Shown one piece after another: positions 8,925 to 18,095 of a DNA stretch of 64,000 bases; the stretch's first letter is position 1, and every line of letters starts with the position of its first letter. The notes beneath the pieces are model-generated. The model saw only the letters and a list, made by a program, of their open reading frames with translations, was not told the origin of the DNA and searched no databases. The DNA is taken from the NCBI GenBank assembly GCA_021371955.1, contig JAJFVD010000005.1, positions 62,001 through 126,000 on the forward strand. The letters are read 5' to 3'. This stretch comes from Bacteroidales bacterium. GTDB lineage: Bacteria; Bacteroidota; Bacteroidia; Bacteroidales; UBA932. The position numbers and the translations under genes are program-made.

Positions 8925-10537
8925 CCATATCTGATGTCAGTAGGCGGAATGAATGTCTCCTTAACTGTTCTGGGGCTGACCCACCGGATAAGGTTAAATT
9001 CTCCGCCCGCTTTGTCATTGGTCCCGGACCCTCTTGATCCGCCGAAAGGCTGTTTGCCAACTACAGCTCCGGTGGGCTTGTCATTGATGTAGAAGTTTCC
9101 CGCGGCATAACGGAGTCTGTTGCAAATTTCCGCCACTGCTATTCTGTCCTTTCCAAAGACAGCACCCGTTAGTGCATACGGAGATGTGCTGTCGCAATAA
9201 TCAAGGGCAGCATTAATTTCATTGTCTTCGTATACAAAAACTGTGAGAACCGGACCGAATATCTCTTCTTCCATCGATTTAAAATGTGGATTTGTTGTTT
9301 TGATAAGAGTGGGTTTAACGAAATACCCGACACTCTTGTCGTATTCTCCGCCAAAAATAATTTCCGCTTCAGGAGAATTCTTTGCATAATCGATATATGA
9401 AGCGATGTTGTCGAAAGAACTTTCGTCTATTACAGCATTTATATAATTTTCAGAATCATTTACATCTCCCATTTTAAAGGAATCCGACAACTCTGTTATC
9501 TCCTTCTTTATCCCATTCCACAGAGAAGAAGGAACATACATTCTGGATGCCGCCGAGCACTTTTGTCCCTGATATTCAAATGCTCCGCTGAATGCAGCGG
9601 CTGCAACCTCTTTTGAGTCTGCCGAAGGATGCACGAAAATAAAGTCCTTTCCGCCAGTCTCTCCTACAAGTCTCGGATATGATTTATATTGCGAAAGTCT
9701 TTCTCCGACCTCTTTCCACAGAGAGTTAAATGTTGCATTGGAACCGGTAAAATGGATGCCAGCCAGGTCCCTCGACTCCATTACGTGTTTTCCAATCAGT
9801 GCTCCGCTTCCGGGCAGGAAGTTTACAACGCCATCAGGTATGCCTGCTTCTGAGAAAATCTTCATCAGATAGTAATTCGAAAGGATAGCGGTAGTTGCGG
9901 GTTTCCATATTGTTGTATTGCCCATCATAACAGGGGCCAGATTCAGATTTGAAGCAATAGAAGTAAAATTGAACGGACTTACAGTAAATACAAACCCTTC
10001 AAGTGCCCGGTATTCCATCCTGTTTAATTGGTTGAATGAGGAAACGGGCTGACTTTTATATATATCAGATGCAAATGCGACATTAAATCTCAGGAAATCT
10101 GCAGCTTCGCAAACTGCATCAATTTCTGCCTGATAAATATTTTTGCTTTGTCCCAGCATCGTTGATGCATTAATCACCGACCGGTATTTTGTAGTAATAA
10201 GTTCTGCAACCTTGAGCATTATCGATGCCCTTATTGTCCAGTTTAGATCGGACCATATTTTATGTGCAGATTTTGCTGCCTCAATTGCCATTTTCACCTC
10301 TTTCTCCCCGGCCTTGTGATAAATTGCAAGAGTCTTATTTTTATTATGTGGCATAACTACTTTGCCGGTATTTCCTGTGAATATCTCTTTGCCACCGATA
10401 ATAAGCGGGATTTCTACAATAGTTTCAGACTGTTTCTTAAGTTCCGCATCCAGCTTTTCACGGTCAGCACTTCCTTTAAGGTATTCTCTTATAGTTTCAT
10501 TCTCCGGCAGTGGAAAATTGTATATTGAATTATTCAT
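8906..10537 (-). CDS. L-glutamate gamma-semialdehyde (1-pyrroline-5-carboxylate) dehydrogenase
   Basis: A 543-residue aldehyde dehydrogenase of the P5C dehydrogenase type, oxidising glutamate semialdehyde to glutamate with NAD, the last step of proline and arginine/ornithine breakdown. Visible motifs are the catalytic Cys327 in GQKCSAASRMYV, the general-base Glu293 in VGETGGKDF, the nucleotide-binding segment FTGSNATF and the C-terminal KQPFGGSRGSGTNDKAGG characteristic of this subgroup. It is a stand-alone enzyme without the proline dehydrogenase domain of PutA. It is a single gene, convergent with the upstream pair. Confidence 0.93.
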   Translation of the reverse strand: MNNSIYNFPLPENETIREYLKGSADREKLDAELKKQSETIVEIPLIIGGKEIFTGNTGKVVMPHNKNKTLAIYHKAGEKEVKMAIEAAKSAHKIWSDLNWTIRASIMLKVAELITTKYRSVINASTMLGQSKNIYQAEIDAVCEAADFLRFNVAFASDIYKSQPVSSFNQLNRMEYRALEGFVFTVSPFNFTSIASNLNLAPVMMGNTTIWKPATTAILSNYYLMKIFSEAGIPDGVVNFLPGSGALIGKHVMESRDLAGIHFTGSNATFNSLWKEVGERLSQYKSYPRLVGETGGKDFIFVHPSADSKEVAAAAFSGAFEYQGQKCSAASRMYVPSSLWNGIKKEITELSDSFKMGDVNDSENYINAVIDESSFDNIASYIDYAKNSPEAEIIFGGEYDKSVGYFVKPTLIKTTNPHFKSMEEEIFGPVLTVFVYEDNEINAALDYCDSTSPYALTGAVFGKDRIAVAEICNRLRYAAGNFYINDKPTGAVVGKQPFGGSRGSGTNDKAGGEFNLIRWVSPRTVKETFIPPTDIRYGYMKSN

Positions 10538-10669
10538 AAATGTTATATTTATATTATTATTTATTCTCGATATGCAAAAATATGCAAAACGACTTAATTA
10601 ATGGAATATTTTTTATTAATTATGCAACAAACAAAATGAACTTTCGTTTAGAAGATAGAGAATTGAAAA

Positions 10670-11215
10670 ATGAACCTGCTTTTTAAAAACTTTATAAAAA
10701 CTCCTTCAAGGGAGGAAGTCATTTACGAAGAGTGCCATAAAAGGCTTTTCTATACCAGTCTGAGGATTCTAAACAACAGTATGGAAGCTGAAGAAATTAT
10801 GCACGACACTCTGCTTAAATATTTTGACAGAGAAGACTTTGATACTATACGGGAGCGCGATGCCTGGTTAAAAAGAGTTTGTATAAACTTATCAATAGAC
10901 AGGCTCAGAAAAAGAAAGGTAGAGGAGGGGATATATAAATCAGAAGAGTTAAAAAACCCTGTAATCGAAAACGAGTATGTTGAAAACTATAGTTTTAAAG
11001 GAATTTCTGTTGAGGATGTAAAAAACGCTTTAAACTCACTTGCTTCGGGATATCGGCTTATACTTTCTCTTTTACTTTTTGAAGGTTATGATTATGAGGA
11101 AATTGCTCAAATAACAGGGTTGAAGGAAGCATCCGTAAGGTCTCAGTATATCCGAGGAAAAGCAAGGATAGTGGAAATTCTAGAGTCAAAGAGAAGAAAT
11201 AATAATATTAATTAA
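10670..11215 (+). CDS. ECF-type RNA polymerase sigma factor
   Basis: A 181-residue sigma-70 family protein of the extracytoplasmic-function class. Region 2 spans about residues 15-85 (YEECHKRLFYTSLRILNNSM, then EEIMHDTLLKYFD) and region 4 lies at about 115-175 with the helix-turn-helix GYDYEEIAQITGLKEASVRS. There is no region 3. It is followed after 13 bases by a one-membrane-span protein likely to be its anti-sigma factor and then by a DUF2807 protein, a common Bacteroidetes arrangement. The regulon cannot be predicted from the sequence. Confidence 0.93.
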   Translation: MNLLFKNFIKTPSREEVIYEECHKRLFYTSLRILNNSMEAEEIMHDTLLKYFDREDFDTIRERDAWLKRVCINLSIDRLRKRKVEEGIYKSEELKNPVIENEYVENYSFKGISVEDVKNALNSLASGYRLILSLLLFEGYDYEEIAQITGLKEASVRSQYIRGKARIVEILESKRRNNNIN

Positions 11216-11228
11216 TAATTAACGGGAA

Positions 11229-11717
11229 ATGGAAAATCTTAAAGATTTTATTGATGAGAACAGGAAGGGATTTGAGGAAGAGAATCTTATCCCGGGCCAT
11301 AAAGAGCGATTTTTACACAAGATAGGGAAGACCAGTCATGTTGCCAACAGACCTGTTATACTAATGAACAGGGCAATTTGGGCTGCCGCAGCGGCAATAT
11401 TAGTCCTTCTGGTAGCAGTTCCGTTGGTTGTAACAGATGAATCAGAATTGCAGTCTCCCGGTGTGTCTTATTCTCAATTAATTAAAAATAAGAGCACTGA
11501 GATAACAAAACAGGCACTTTTGCTTAATCCTTCCGACCAGAATACGGTTCTCACGACACTCGGACAATTGGAGTTTGAGTCTGTTCCTTTTGAAGATCAG
11601 TTGCCGGATTCAATTTCTCCAAAGGAAAAAGATGAGCTTATGAAAAGCTATTATGTTCCAAAACTTGAAGGTATTGAGCGTCTTGAAAAGTATGTTGCCG
11701 CTCTTACAAAAATTTAA
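11229..11717 (+). CDS. Single-span membrane protein, probable anti-sigma factor
   Basis: A 162-residue protein with a charged cytosolic N terminus (about 1-47), one hydrophobic span (AIWAAAAAILVLLVAVPLVV, about residues 49-68) and a periplasmic tail. No zinc-finger HxxxCxxC motif is present. Topology, size and position directly behind an ECF sigma gene fit an anti-sigma or co-regulator role, as in many Bacteroidetes sigma operons, but no named family was recognised. The tail lacks cysteines and a clear sensory domain. Confidence 0.7.
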   Translation: MENLKDFIDENRKGFEEENLIPGHKERFLHKIGKTSHVANRPVILMNRAIWAAAAAILVLLVAVPLVVTDESELQSPGVSYSQLIKNKSTEITKQALLLNPSDQNTVLTTLGQLEFESVPFEDQLPDSISPKEKDELMKSYYVPKLEGIERLEKYVAALTKI

Positions 11718-11768
11718 AACGGAATTATGCATAATTTACTATAATTAAAAACTTAAAAATAATCAGCA

Positions 11769-12641
11769 ATGAAAAAACTAATTTCTTTAGTCGCGGTAAT
11801 GTCATTGGCATTGACCGTATTCGCCCAGCCTGTTACTAAAAACTTCGCGGTCGCAAATTATACCGGTATAAGTGCCGGAAGCGTTTTCGACATAGAGCTT
11901 ACAAAAAGCAGTGTTGAATCTCTTAAAATTGAAGCCGAAAATGACGTAATGCCATATATTCAGGCAAAAGTAAACAGTGGAGTCCTTTATTTGAAACTTG
12001 ATAATTCAATGCCTTCAAAGTTATCCAGAAACATGGATCCCATTAAAGTGAAAATCTCTATTAAGGAGCTTGACAAACTTTTCCTTTCCGGAGCTGCAAA
12101 ACTAAAATCCAACGGAACTTTTTCACCGGCCTCTTTTAAGGCGGACATCAGCGGAGCTGTTTTAGCAGAAGGACTGTTTGTTAATACAGGCCTTTCCGAA
12201 ATAACTGTCAGCGGAGCATCAAAATTTGACCTTACAGGAAAAGCCACAACTGCTAATTATGAATTTTCGGGAGCATCAACAGCAAATATTGCTCAGGATA
12301 TTCAGGATCTAAGCATTAGTGCAAGCGGTGCTGTAAGAATGGAGTATACGGGCAAAACTGCAAAATCTGATATTTCTATTTCAGGCGCAGCGAATGCCAG
12401 ATTTATCGGCTCTTCTGTTACAGCAATAGTTGAAGTGTCCGGCGCTTCGCAACTCGAAGCCGACAAATTCCTTGTTGCCGATATGGATTTGGAGGTAAGC
12501 GGAGTTGGCAATGTGAAGGTTAACGTGTCCAAAAGCATCTCTGCAGAAGTATCCGGAGGGTCATCTGTAAGATACATTGGAAATCCTGTTGTTAAGAATC
12601 TTGAAACCAATACTGGTTCTTCATTCAAAAAAATGAACTGA
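11769..12641 (+). CDS. DUF2807 (head GIN domain) exported protein
   Basis: A 290-residue exported protein with a Sec signal (MKKLISLVAVMSLALTVFAQ). The rest is built of repeated short beta-strand units rich in SGA, SGAS and SVSGVG-like turns (for example ISGAVLAEGLFV, VSGASKFDLTG, FSGASTANI), the pattern of the DUF2807 beta-helix family, earlier labelled putative auto-transporter adhesin. It is probably in the periplasm or at the cell surface. It closes the sigma/anti-sigma group and could be either a target or a sensor partner of that sigma factor. No enzyme motif is visible. Confidence 0.85.
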   Translation: MKKLISLVAVMSLALTVFAQPVTKNFAVANYTGISAGSVFDIELTKSSVESLKIEAENDVMPYIQAKVNSGVLYLKLDNSMPSKLSRNMDPIKVKISIKELDKLFLSGAAKLKSNGTFSPASFKADISGAVLAEGLFVNTGLSEITVSGASKFDLTGKATTANYEFSGASTANIAQDIQDLSISASGAVRMEYTGKTAKSDISISGAANARFIGSSVTAIVEVSGASQLEADKFLVADMDLEVSGVGNVKVNVSKSISAEVSGGSSVRYIGNPVVKNLETNTGSSFKKMN

Positions 12642-12662
12642 TAAATTTTTGGAGTCTCTTTT

Positions 12663-12696
12663 TATTATCTTTATGAAAATTTTCATAAAGATAATA
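12663..12696. repeat. Perfect 34-bp palindrome ending at a start codon
   Basis: The arms TATTATCTTTATGAAAA and its exact complement abut without spacer, and the last base is the A of the dipeptidase ATG. It is too A/T rich and lacks a flanking T run on either strand, so it does not look like an intrinsic terminator. It could be an operator or a translation-blocking hairpin. Confidence 0.7.
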
Positions 12697-13775
12697 TGAG
12701 CTACAAAAAACTACATCACGATGCCTTTGTGCTTGATTCTCATTGCGATACTCCGTTAAGACTTCTTGACGACGCAAATTTGGGAGAAAGAGGAGCAGAA
12801 GGGCATTTTGATTTTATAAGAATGAAAGAGGGCGGTCTCGATGCTGCCTTCTTTGCTATTTACACCTCGAACACTCTTGAGCCCGACACCGCTACAAGAC
12901 GAGCTATGCAAATGATTGCCAGGACTTACGATGCAGTTGAGGCAAACAGTGACAAGGTGGCTGTGGCACTTTGTGCCGAAGATGCTCTTGATAACAGGGA
13001 ACAGGGACTGATGTCTGTTTTTCTTGGTATGGAGAATGGTGCACCCATCCAAAAGGATATGAGCCTTTTACGTTTGTTTTACGATATGGGGGTCCGGTAT
13101 ATGACTCTTACACATGCCGGAAATAATGAAATATGCGACTCCTGCGCAACAAAGGAAAAGCGTTGGAACGGGTTGAGTCCTTTTGGAATAGAAGTGGTCA
13201 AAGAGATGAATCGTCTTGGTATGCTGGTTGATGTGTCACATATTTCGGACGCTGCATTTTACGACGTATTAAAATACTCTGTTGCCCCGGTAGTTGCTAC
13301 TCACTCATGCTGCAGGGCGCTTTCGGACCATCCGCGAAATCTCACAGACGAGATGATAATTGCACTTGCAAAAAATGGAGGCGTTATTCAGATTAATTTT
13401 TATCCGCCATTTTTAAATAAGAGTTATGCAGATATATTCTGGCCATTATGTGAGGAATTTGAGGCTGTTGAGGCAAAGTATAAAACAGACAAGGCAAAGT
13501 ATCAGGAAGAATACAAGGCTGCCCTTGGGAAGCTGAATGCAATTAAAAAGCCTTCCTACAAAGAGATTGTAGACCATATCGATCATGTTGTTAAACTGGT
13601 TGGGGCATCGCATGTAGGCATAGGTTCGGATTTTGACGGAATTGAAGTGACCCCTGAAGGAATGGAGGGAGTGAACAAACTTCCGTTAATCACACAGGAA
13701 CTTAAACTGAGAGGTTATTCCGACGATGACGTTAAACTTATTCTTGGAGAGAATTTTTTAAGACTTTTGGATTAA
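12696..13775 (+). CDS. Membrane dipeptidase (peptidase family M19)
   Basis: A 359-residue metallopeptidase of the renal dipeptidase family, with dipeptides (sometimes D-amino-acid-containing) as substrates. The zinc motif HCD (His16, Asp18) follows the start, with further ligands in LTHAGNN, THSCCRALSDHPRNL and VGIGSDFDGIE, the order typical of M19. There is no signal peptide, so it is probably cytosolic. The ATG is set immediately after a perfect palindrome. The SDR gene follows 16 bases later and may be co-transcribed. Fits peptide-based nutrition. Confidence 0.93.
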   Translation: MSYKKLHHDAFVLDSHCDTPLRLLDDANLGERGAEGHFDFIRMKEGGLDAAFFAIYTSNTLEPDTATRRAMQMIARTYDAVEANSDKVAVALCAEDALDNREQGLMSVFLGMENGAPIQKDMSLLRLFYDMGVRYMTLTHAGNNEICDSCATKEKRWNGLSPFGIEVVKEMNRLGMLVDVSHISDAAFYDVLKYSVAPVVATHSCCRALSDHPRNLTDEMIIALAKNGGVIQINFYPPFLNKSYADIFWPLCEEFEAVEAKYKTDKAKYQEEYKAALGKLNAIKKPSYKEIVDHIDHVVKLVGASHVGIGSDFDGIEVTPEGMEGVNKLPLITQELKLRGYSDDDVKLILGENFLRLLD

Positions 13776-13791
13776 TTAAACAATATTAATT

Positions 13792-14550
13792 ATGGCAAAA
13801 ATTGCTTTAGTAACAGGTGCAACTTCGGGGATTGGAGAAGCTGTTGCGTTTGCGCTTGGAAAGGAGGGTTATAATCTTATTATTACAGGAAGAAGGGTCG
13901 CTTTGCTTTCTAAGCTCGCGAAAAATCTCGAGACTACTTGTAAAGTAAAGGTTCTGCCGCTTAGTTTTGATGTAAGAGAGTTGTCGCAGGTAGAACACTA
14001 TTTAGGCAATCTGCCTTCTCCCTGGGGAGAGATAGATGTTCTGGTGAATAACGCAGGTCTTGCTGTTGGGTTAAACCCTATAAACAATGGAATTATTGAT
14101 GACTGGGAGAGAATGATTGATACAAATGTCAAGGGATTACTCTATGTTTCAAAGATAGTTTCCAATATAATGATACGCCGGGGGGTCGGGCAAATAATAA
14201 ACATAGGGTCTATTGCGGGGAAAGATGTGTATCCGAACGGAAACGTCTATTGTGCTTCCAAGCACGCTGTTGATGCTCTTTCCAGGGGGATGATGATGGA
14301 TTTGCATAAATACAACATACGGGTGTCCCAGGTATGTCCCGGAGCAGTTGAAACAGAATTCTCCAACGTGCGTTTTAAAGGAGATGCAGAAAAAGCAGCA
14401 TCTGTATACAAAGGATTTACGCCATTAGCAGCAAAAGATATTGCTGACGTGATTTTATTTATTGTAAAAGCACCCGCACATGTGAATATCAGCGATGTAG
14501 TTGTAATGCCAACTGCACAGGCGGGTGTATCAATAATTGATAGGAAATAG
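13792..14550 (+). CDS. Short-chain dehydrogenase/reductase (YdfG-like)
   Basis: A 252-residue classical SDR. The cofactor motif TGATSGIG (8-15), NNAG at 86-89 and the catalytic set Ser140, Tyr153 and Lys157 (YCASK) are all present. The overall pattern (ITGRR after the second beta strand, QVCPGAVETEF) is nearest to the NADP-dependent 3-hydroxy acid / serine dehydrogenase group exemplified by YdfG. Arg in GRR suggests NADP preference. Substrate unknown. It is placed behind the M19 dipeptidase and converges with the following serine hydrolase. Confidence 0.88.
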   Translation: MAKIALVTGATSGIGEAVAFALGKEGYNLIITGRRVALLSKLAKNLETTCKVKVLPLSFDVRELSQVEHYLGNLPSPWGEIDVLVNNAGLAVGLNPINNGIIDDWERMIDTNVKGLLYVSKIVSNIMIRRGVGQIINIGSIAGKDVYPNGNVYCASKHAVDALSRGMMMDLHKYNIRVSQVCPGAVETEFSNVRFKGDAEKAASVYKGFTPLAAKDIADVILFIVKAPAHVNISDVVVMPTAQAGVSIIDRK

Positions 14551-14560
14551 GAGGGACCGG

Positions 14561-15670
14561 CTATTTTAACATGCCTGCCTCTTTTAGGATTGCATCAATC
14601 TTTTGAGCATTAGATTCTCTGTCTCTGTCGTTTCTGTTGGAAAAGATGAGATAGAGAATTTTTTGATCGGGATATCTACCGGCATATATCTGAAATCCGC
14701 CATTATCCCCTGTATGATATATTTTTACCGGATATTCCGGTTTTTCTTCGATGAACCACCCATAACCATATGAATTGTAAGGGATATCTGCAATTTTGAT
14801 TTTGGGTGTCTGAGCCATTTTAAGCGTTGCCTCAGAAATAAGTCTGTTGTCCCTCAGCGCCTTTTCCCATTCTGCAAATTCACGGACAGATGTATAAAGA
14901 CCGCCATCTGCTTTAGTTGCAAAAAAAGACTCTTCACCATAGTCAAATTCGTCAAATTTCCCGTTTTTGGTATTTTGAAGGTACCCGTGTGCCATTCTCG
15001 GAATTTCTTTTCCTGCTTCAAAATAAGTAGCCTCCTTCATGCCGGCGGGATTGAATATTTTCTCCCTCATGAATGTGTCGAACTTAATTCCGGATGCCTT
15101 TTCAATAATTGTATAAAACAGTTGAAAGGTAGGATTCATGTATTCGTAAGAAGTTCCGGGTTCAAAATTAAGAGTGTCGAGATCCTTCAGATAGGAATAA
15201 GATTCAACGTCAGTTGATGTCATTACAAAATTCCTGTCGTTGCGGTCTCTTGAATCCGGAATTCCGGATGTATGGGACAGCAGATTTCTTAAAGTAATCT
15301 TATTGAAAAAAGGTGCTTTAAATTCCGGGAACCATTTCTTTACATTGTCGTCAAGAGAGAGCTTTCCTTCTTCGGCAAGCATCATAGCTGCTACTCCTGA
15401 AAACTGCTTAGATACGGAAGCTATATTGAAAAAAGTATTTTCATCAATAGGAGTTCCGGTTTCCATATCTGCTATTCCATAACCCTTTTCAAAAATTATG
15501 GAGTCACCCTTAAGAATTAAAACTTCTGCCCCGGGTTCGTTTGCAGGGTATTGAGATAAGAATAATGAATCAATTCTGCTCATTGCAACATCTTCTGTTG
15601 ACTGTTTGTTTTCTGTACAAGATTGCATAACTGTTAGAGAGATCAGGATAAGTGTATATAATCTATTCAT
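14561..15670 (-). CDS. Serine hydrolase lipoprotein (beta-lactamase class C-like family)
   Basis: A 369-residue lipoprotein (signal ending VMQSC, Cys18) with a penicillin-binding/beta-lactamase class C fold. The nucleophile tetrad SVSK (Ser85, Lys88), the second element YMN (Tyr177, Asn179) and the third element HTG (near residue 320) are intact, so it should be active. Members include esterases, D-aminopeptidases and peptidoglycan hydrolases; a true beta-lactamase is unlikely given the surface-lipoprotein setting. It has its own upstream region with a 21-bp-period direct repeat. Confidence 0.85.
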   Translation of the reverse strand: MNRLYTLILISLTVMQSCTENKQSTEDVAMSRIDSLFLSQYPANEPGAEVLILKGDSIIFEKGYGIADMETGTPIDENTFFNIASVSKQFSGVAAMMLAEEGKLSLDDNVKKWFPEFKAPFFNKITLRNLLSHTSGIPDSRDRNDRNFVMTSTDVESYSYLKDLDTLNFEPGTSYEYMNPTFQLFYTIIEKASGIKFDTFMREKIFNPAGMKEATYFEAGKEIPRMAHGYLQNTKNGKFDEFDYGEESFFATKADGGLYTSVREFAEWEKALRDNRLISEATLKMAQTPKIKIADIPYNSYGYGWFIEEKPEYPVKIYHTGDNGGFQIYAGRYPDQKILYLIFSNRNDRDRESNAQKIDAILKEAGMLK

Positions 15671-15700
15671 AATTAAATATTTATATAAATTAGTAACATG

Positions 15701-15742
15701 ATTGTTATAAGCGTTAACTTAATTGTTATATATGCTAATTAT
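15701..15742. repeat. Two direct repeats of ATTGTTATA, 21-bp period
   Basis: ATTGTTATA occurs at 15701-15709 and 15722-15730, each followed by a similar G-TTAA / GCTAA segment. The pair lies 31-72 bases upstream of the serine hydrolase start, two helical turns apart, which suits a regulator binding site. The A/T-rich setting makes chance similarity possible. Confidence 0.35.
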
Positions 15743-15771
15743 CAAATATATATAAACATTAAGGTTTTGAG

Positions 15772-17016
15772 CTAAATTCCAAGGTTGAGCCTGAGAAAAT
15801 TGAGTGTTTCAGATGAAAATCTGTCAATATTTCGTAATCGGTCACCATTGAAAACAGCTTTTTTTGCCACTGTAAAATCTGGACCGGCTACTGCAATCCA
15901 TACAGTGCCTGATGGTTTTTCCACGCTTCCGCCGTCGGGGCCGGCAATACCTGAGGTAGCAACAGCATAGCTCGTATTGAACATTTTTCTTGCTCCCTGT
16001 GCCATTGCCCTAACGCACTCTTCACTTACAGCTCCGGATCCTGAAAGAATAGCAGGATCAACGCCAAGCGATTTTATTTTCACTTCGTTGCTGTATGCAA
16101 TTATGCCACCGGCAAAAATCGAAGATGAGCCCGGAACAGACGTAATCATTGATGCAATTTTACCTCCTGTACATGATTCAGCGGTTGACAGTGTTGCAGA
16201 TTTTGATTTCAGGAAACGGAATATAACACTTTCCAGAGTATCGTTGTCCTCGCCATAAACTGCATTGCCAAGCATATCTTTAAGTGCGGCAAAATGCTCA
16301 TTTATTGCTTTTTTAGAGTCATTTATGTTTCCTCCATATTTTGAAAGGCGAAGTTTAACTCCTGTGAGAGGATCCGGGAGATATGCAAGTTTAATTTCAG
16401 ATGGCAGATTATCTTCCCATCCGGCAATCATATTTGCAAGCGAAGATTCTGGTATTCCAAAAGTTATGAGTGTTTTATGATATATGTCTTCAATATCTTT
16501 TGTCTTGATTATCTCGCCGGTTACCTTTTTCATGAGGTTTGCCATCTCATATGGAACACCGGGAAGAGAAAACAACAGTTTTCCTTCTTTTCGCAATAAT
16601 ATGCCAGGAGCGGTTCCCATGTTGTTTGTGAGCACTTCGCACTTTTCTGGAACAAGAGCCTGGTCTCTGTTAAGATCGGACAGTTCTATTCCTCTTTTAT
16701 GGCATATTGAGCGTATAACAGATAGCTGGTCCTCGTTATATAATAAACGGGAGCTTCCACTGAGAGTTGCAAGAGCATTTTTGGTGATATCGTCCTTTGT
16801 TGGGCCAAGACCTCCTGTTACAATAACAATATCGCTTCTTGAGAGCGAAAGACTGAGATAGTTGACAATCTGCTCCTCTTCGTCCGGAACAGAGAGCATA
16901 AAATTGACTTTAATCCCAATTGAATTAAGCTCTTTTGATATATAAGCCGAGTTTGTGTCTACAATCTGTCCTATGAGAATTTCGTCTCCAATTGTGCAAA
17001 CAGATGCCGTTAACAT
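15772..17016 (-). CDS. cinA: CinA-like nicotinamide-nucleotide amidohydrolase
   Basis: A 414-residue cytosolic protein of the CinA family: an N-terminal molybdopterin-binding-like (COG1058) domain with GDEILIGQIVDTNSAYIS and GGLGPTKDD, and a C-terminal PncC-type deamidase domain (about 260-414) with AESCTGGKIASMI and SGIAGPDGG. Full-length members combine ADP-ribose pyrophosphatase and nicotinamide mononucleotide deamidase activities for NAD recycling. The start overlaps the 3' end of pyrD by 7 bases, so the two form an operon, a common Bacteroidetes neighbourhood. Confidence 0.93.
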   Translation of the reverse strand: MLTASVCTIGDEILIGQIVDTNSAYISKELNSIGIKVNFMLSVPDEEEQIVNYLSLSLSRSDIVIVTGGLGPTKDDITKNALATLSGSSRLLYNEDQLSVIRSICHKRGIELSDLNRDQALVPEKCEVLTNNMGTAPGILLRKEGKLLFSLPGVPYEMANLMKKVTGEIIKTKDIEDIYHKTLITFGIPESSLANMIAGWEDNLPSEIKLAYLPDPLTGVKLRLSKYGGNINDSKKAINEHFAALKDMLGNAVYGEDNDTLESVIFRFLKSKSATLSTAESCTGGKIASMITSVPGSSSIFAGGIIAYSNEVKIKSLGVDPAILSGSGAVSEECVRAMAQGARKMFNTSYAVATSGIAGPDGGSVEKPSGTVWIAVAGPDFTVAKKAVFNGDRLRNIDRFSSETLNFLRLNLGI

Positions 17017-18074
17017 GCCTTCTTTGATTTTGCCAGGTATTTATTAATCTTTCTTACGATACCGGGTCCGTTATAAATAAATCCGGTGTATACCTGAATT
17101 AAACTTGCGCCCGAATCGAGCATTTCCTTTGCCTGTGCGGGGGTCATTATTCCGCCTACACCTATTATAGGCAACTGTCCGTTTGTCTTTCGGGAGATAT
17201 ATTTAATCACTTCGAGACTCTTCCTGTATAAAGGTTCTCCGCTTAAACCGCCATCGCCTATTGCTTCTATCTTATCGGAAGATGTTTTAAGGTCTTCTCT
17301 TTTAGTAGTTGTGTTTGTGGCAACAATGCCGTCAAGCCCGGATACGAGAATAAGCTCAATAATCTCATCCAGTTGTTCAAAGGTAAGATCAGGCGAAACC
17401 TTCAGAAGTATTGGCCTGTAGTCGTCAAAGTATTTCCTTAGGGTAGTAAGTTTATCTACAATTTCCGATAGCGAGTTGATATCCTGAAGCTTAGTGAGCC
17501 CTTTTACATTAGGACACGATACGTTTATTACAAAGTAGTCTACAAAGTCATACAACTGAGCGAAAGATTTTTCGTAATCTACAGGTGCCTGATCATTAGG
17601 GCTTGTGGTACTTTTGCTTATATTACCTCCAATTATCACTCTGGGGCGATTTTCCTTAAGAGATGTAACCGCATACTTAACCCCTTTATTATTGATACCC
17701 ATCCTGTTAATGATTGCGTTGTCTTCAAGCAGTCTGAAACATCTTGGTTTGGGATTACCGGGTTGTTCTGTAGGGGTAATGGACCCAATTTCGATAAACC
17801 CGAACCCGAAATTTGACAATTCATTATACCTGTCTCCATTTTTGTCGAATCCGGCAGCAAGGCCAACAGGATTTGGAAATTTAATCCCCATTACATCTTT
17901 TTCAAGAACAGGCGATTTATATGAGAAAAAAAGCCTAAGAATAAAAGAGGACAGGGGGATGTAACTTAAAACCAGCAGAAGCTTCATTACTATTGTATGA
18001 GCTGTCTCAGGCGTGAAAAAAGAAAAAATCAATGGTTTAAAAAGACGATACATCAATTGAAAATATTTGCGCAA
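17010..18074 (-). CDS. pyrD: Dihydroorotate dehydrogenase, class 2-like (quinone)
   Basis: A 354-residue FMN enzyme oxidising dihydroorotate to orotate in pyrimidine synthesis. The N-terminal 50 residues form the amphipathic, membrane-touching helices of class 2 enzymes (FKPLIFSFFTPETAHTIVMK). The barrel has NPVGLAAGFDKNG, GFIEIGSITP, MGINNKG, LLKVSPDL and IGVGGIMTPAQA. Notably the catalytic motif reads NVSCPN with Cys187, where classical class 2 enzymes have NxSSPN with serine. Electrons would go to menaquinone. The gene lies between the XRE regulator and cinA, all in the same direction. Confidence 0.92.
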   Translation of the reverse strand: MRKYFQLMYRLFKPLIFSFFTPETAHTIVMKLLLVLSYIPLSSFILRLFFSYKSPVLEKDVMGIKFPNPVGLAAGFDKNGDRYNELSNFGFGFIEIGSITPTEQPGNPKPRCFRLLEDNAIINRMGINNKGVKYAVTSLKENRPRVIIGGNISKSTTSPNDQAPVDYEKSFAQLYDFVDYFVINVSCPNVKGLTKLQDINSLSEIVDKLTTLRKYFDDYRPILLKVSPDLTFEQLDEIIELILVSGLDGIVATNTTTKREDLKTSSDKIEAIGDGGLSGEPLYRKSLEVIKYISRKTNGQLPIIGVGGIMTPAQAKEMLDSGASLIQVYTGFIYNGPGIVRKINKYLAKSKKAC

Positions 18075-18095
18075 AGATATAAATTATAAACCCTA

